From positions 50,067-114,066 of the forward strand of contig JANYEA010000117.1 of assembly GCA_025363385.1 (NCBI GenBank): 64,000 bases of DNA, given 5' to 3'. The first letter of the stretch is position 1, and each line of letters begins with the position of its first letter. The position numbers and the translations under genes are program-made. Below the pieces are notes generated by a model. The model was not told where the DNA came from, searched no databases, and saw nothing but the letters and a program-made list of their open reading frames with translations. Shown one piece after another: positions 63,891 to 64,000 of this stretch. This DNA comes from Bacteroidota bacterium. Its GTDB lineage: Bacteria; Bacteroidota; Bacteroidia; Chitinophagales; Chitinophagaceae.

Positions 63891-64000
63891 AGTTGCATAG
63901 TTAGTTTGAGTTTTGCAAAAAGATATATTATGCAAAACAAAAAGGAGCAGCGCGAACAAATGATGTCGATGATTGAAGACTGGCAATCCAGTGGATTAAA
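63887..64000 (+). mobile_element. Left end of an IS66-like insertion sequence (partial)
   Basis: The Fic reading frame is broken at GTAAAG (63887), the terminal GTAA typical of IS66-family ends. A short non-coding tip of about 43 bp follows, and then a reading frame that matches the IS66 accessory protein TnpA. A small inverted repeat (GTTTTGCA 63910-63917 with TGCAAAAC 63931-63938) spans the tnpA start. The other end and the target duplication are outside the window. Confidence 0.6.
63930..64000 (+). CDS. tnpA: IS66-family accessory protein TnpA (N-terminal fragment)
   Basis: From the ATG at 63930 the frame runs off the window end. It reads MQNKKEQREQMMSMIEDWQS, which resembles the start of IS66 TnpA proteins: basic-acidic helix, a Met-rich turn, then a D/E-W-x-x-SG motif. 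Only 23 codons are visible, so the family call is provisional. It supports the reading of an insertion sequence at the window edge. Confidence 0.5.
   Translation, partial: MQNKKEQREQMMSMIEDWQSSGL

Noticed and set aside
1..64000. CRISPR array, tRNA or rRNA genes
   Set aside because: No regularly spaced repeats and no cloverleaf or rRNA-like stretch were seen on either strand; this is by eye, so a tRNAscan run would settle it.

Overview
The window comes from a Bacteroidota chromosome, most likely an environmental member of the Chitinophagaceae/Sphingobacteriales group. The signs are many exported glycoside hydrolases and peptidases, a propeller-type sensor kinase paired with a LytTR regulator, A-rich leaders without Shine-Dalgarno sequences, AT-rich DNA, and families such as RmuC, DUF5107, TIGR03643 and fused L-serine dehydratase. 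The assignment rests on family knowledge; no rRNA or tRNA gene is present to test it.

Layout. 0-9.4 kb: two GH78 alpha-L-rhamnosidases (the first only as its tail), a REP-like double hairpin, a membrane-anchored patatin with a lipoprotein partner, two small unknown genes, a CLC-F-type fluoride/proton antiporter and a GH29 fucosidase. 9.4-20.5 kb: a MacAB-type ABC exporter (lipoprotein adaptor, permease, ATPase), an orphan membrane Fe-S protein, RmuC, a LytS/LytTR-like two-component pair and a GMC oxidoreductase. 20.5-36.5 kb: exported S9 peptidase, a beta-barrel-like protein, a tricorn-like S41 peptidase, a DUF6067 + DUF5107-TPR pair, a clan GH-D alpha-galactosidase-like enzyme and a serine beta-lactamase-like hydrolase.

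36.5-45.1 kb is an accessory island: a decayed membrane gene, a hipB-hipA-SRAP operon, a strongly AT-rich peptide export cassette, and an AAA_14/DUF4143 ATPase preceded by a perfect 42-bp inverted repeat. The cassette is the most interesting system here. It holds an 82-aa double-glycine-leader peptide without cysteines, an intrinsic terminator, a CPBP-family membrane protein, an HlyD adaptor, and an ABC transporter with an intact C39 leader peptidase (Cys15, His92, Asp108). It looks like a complete unmodified bacteriocin or signal-peptide production, export and self-protection unit, lacking only an outer-membrane TolC.

45-62.7 kb returns to housekeeping and degradative genes: M1 peptidase, an exported PLP aminotransferase-like protein, a sirtuin lacking zinc cysteines, a molybdopterin oxidoreductase with its cytochrome b, a decayed GH9 cellulase, an aldo/keto reductase, a frameshifted secreted TPR protein and its neighbour, L-serine dehydratase, GH95 fucosidase, a TauE-type permease and an M28 peptidase. 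62.7-64 kb ends in a second small accessory patch: TIGR03643 protein, a remnant of mobile mystery protein A, and a winged-helix Fic gene with palindromic operators that is cut by an IS66-like element running off the window.
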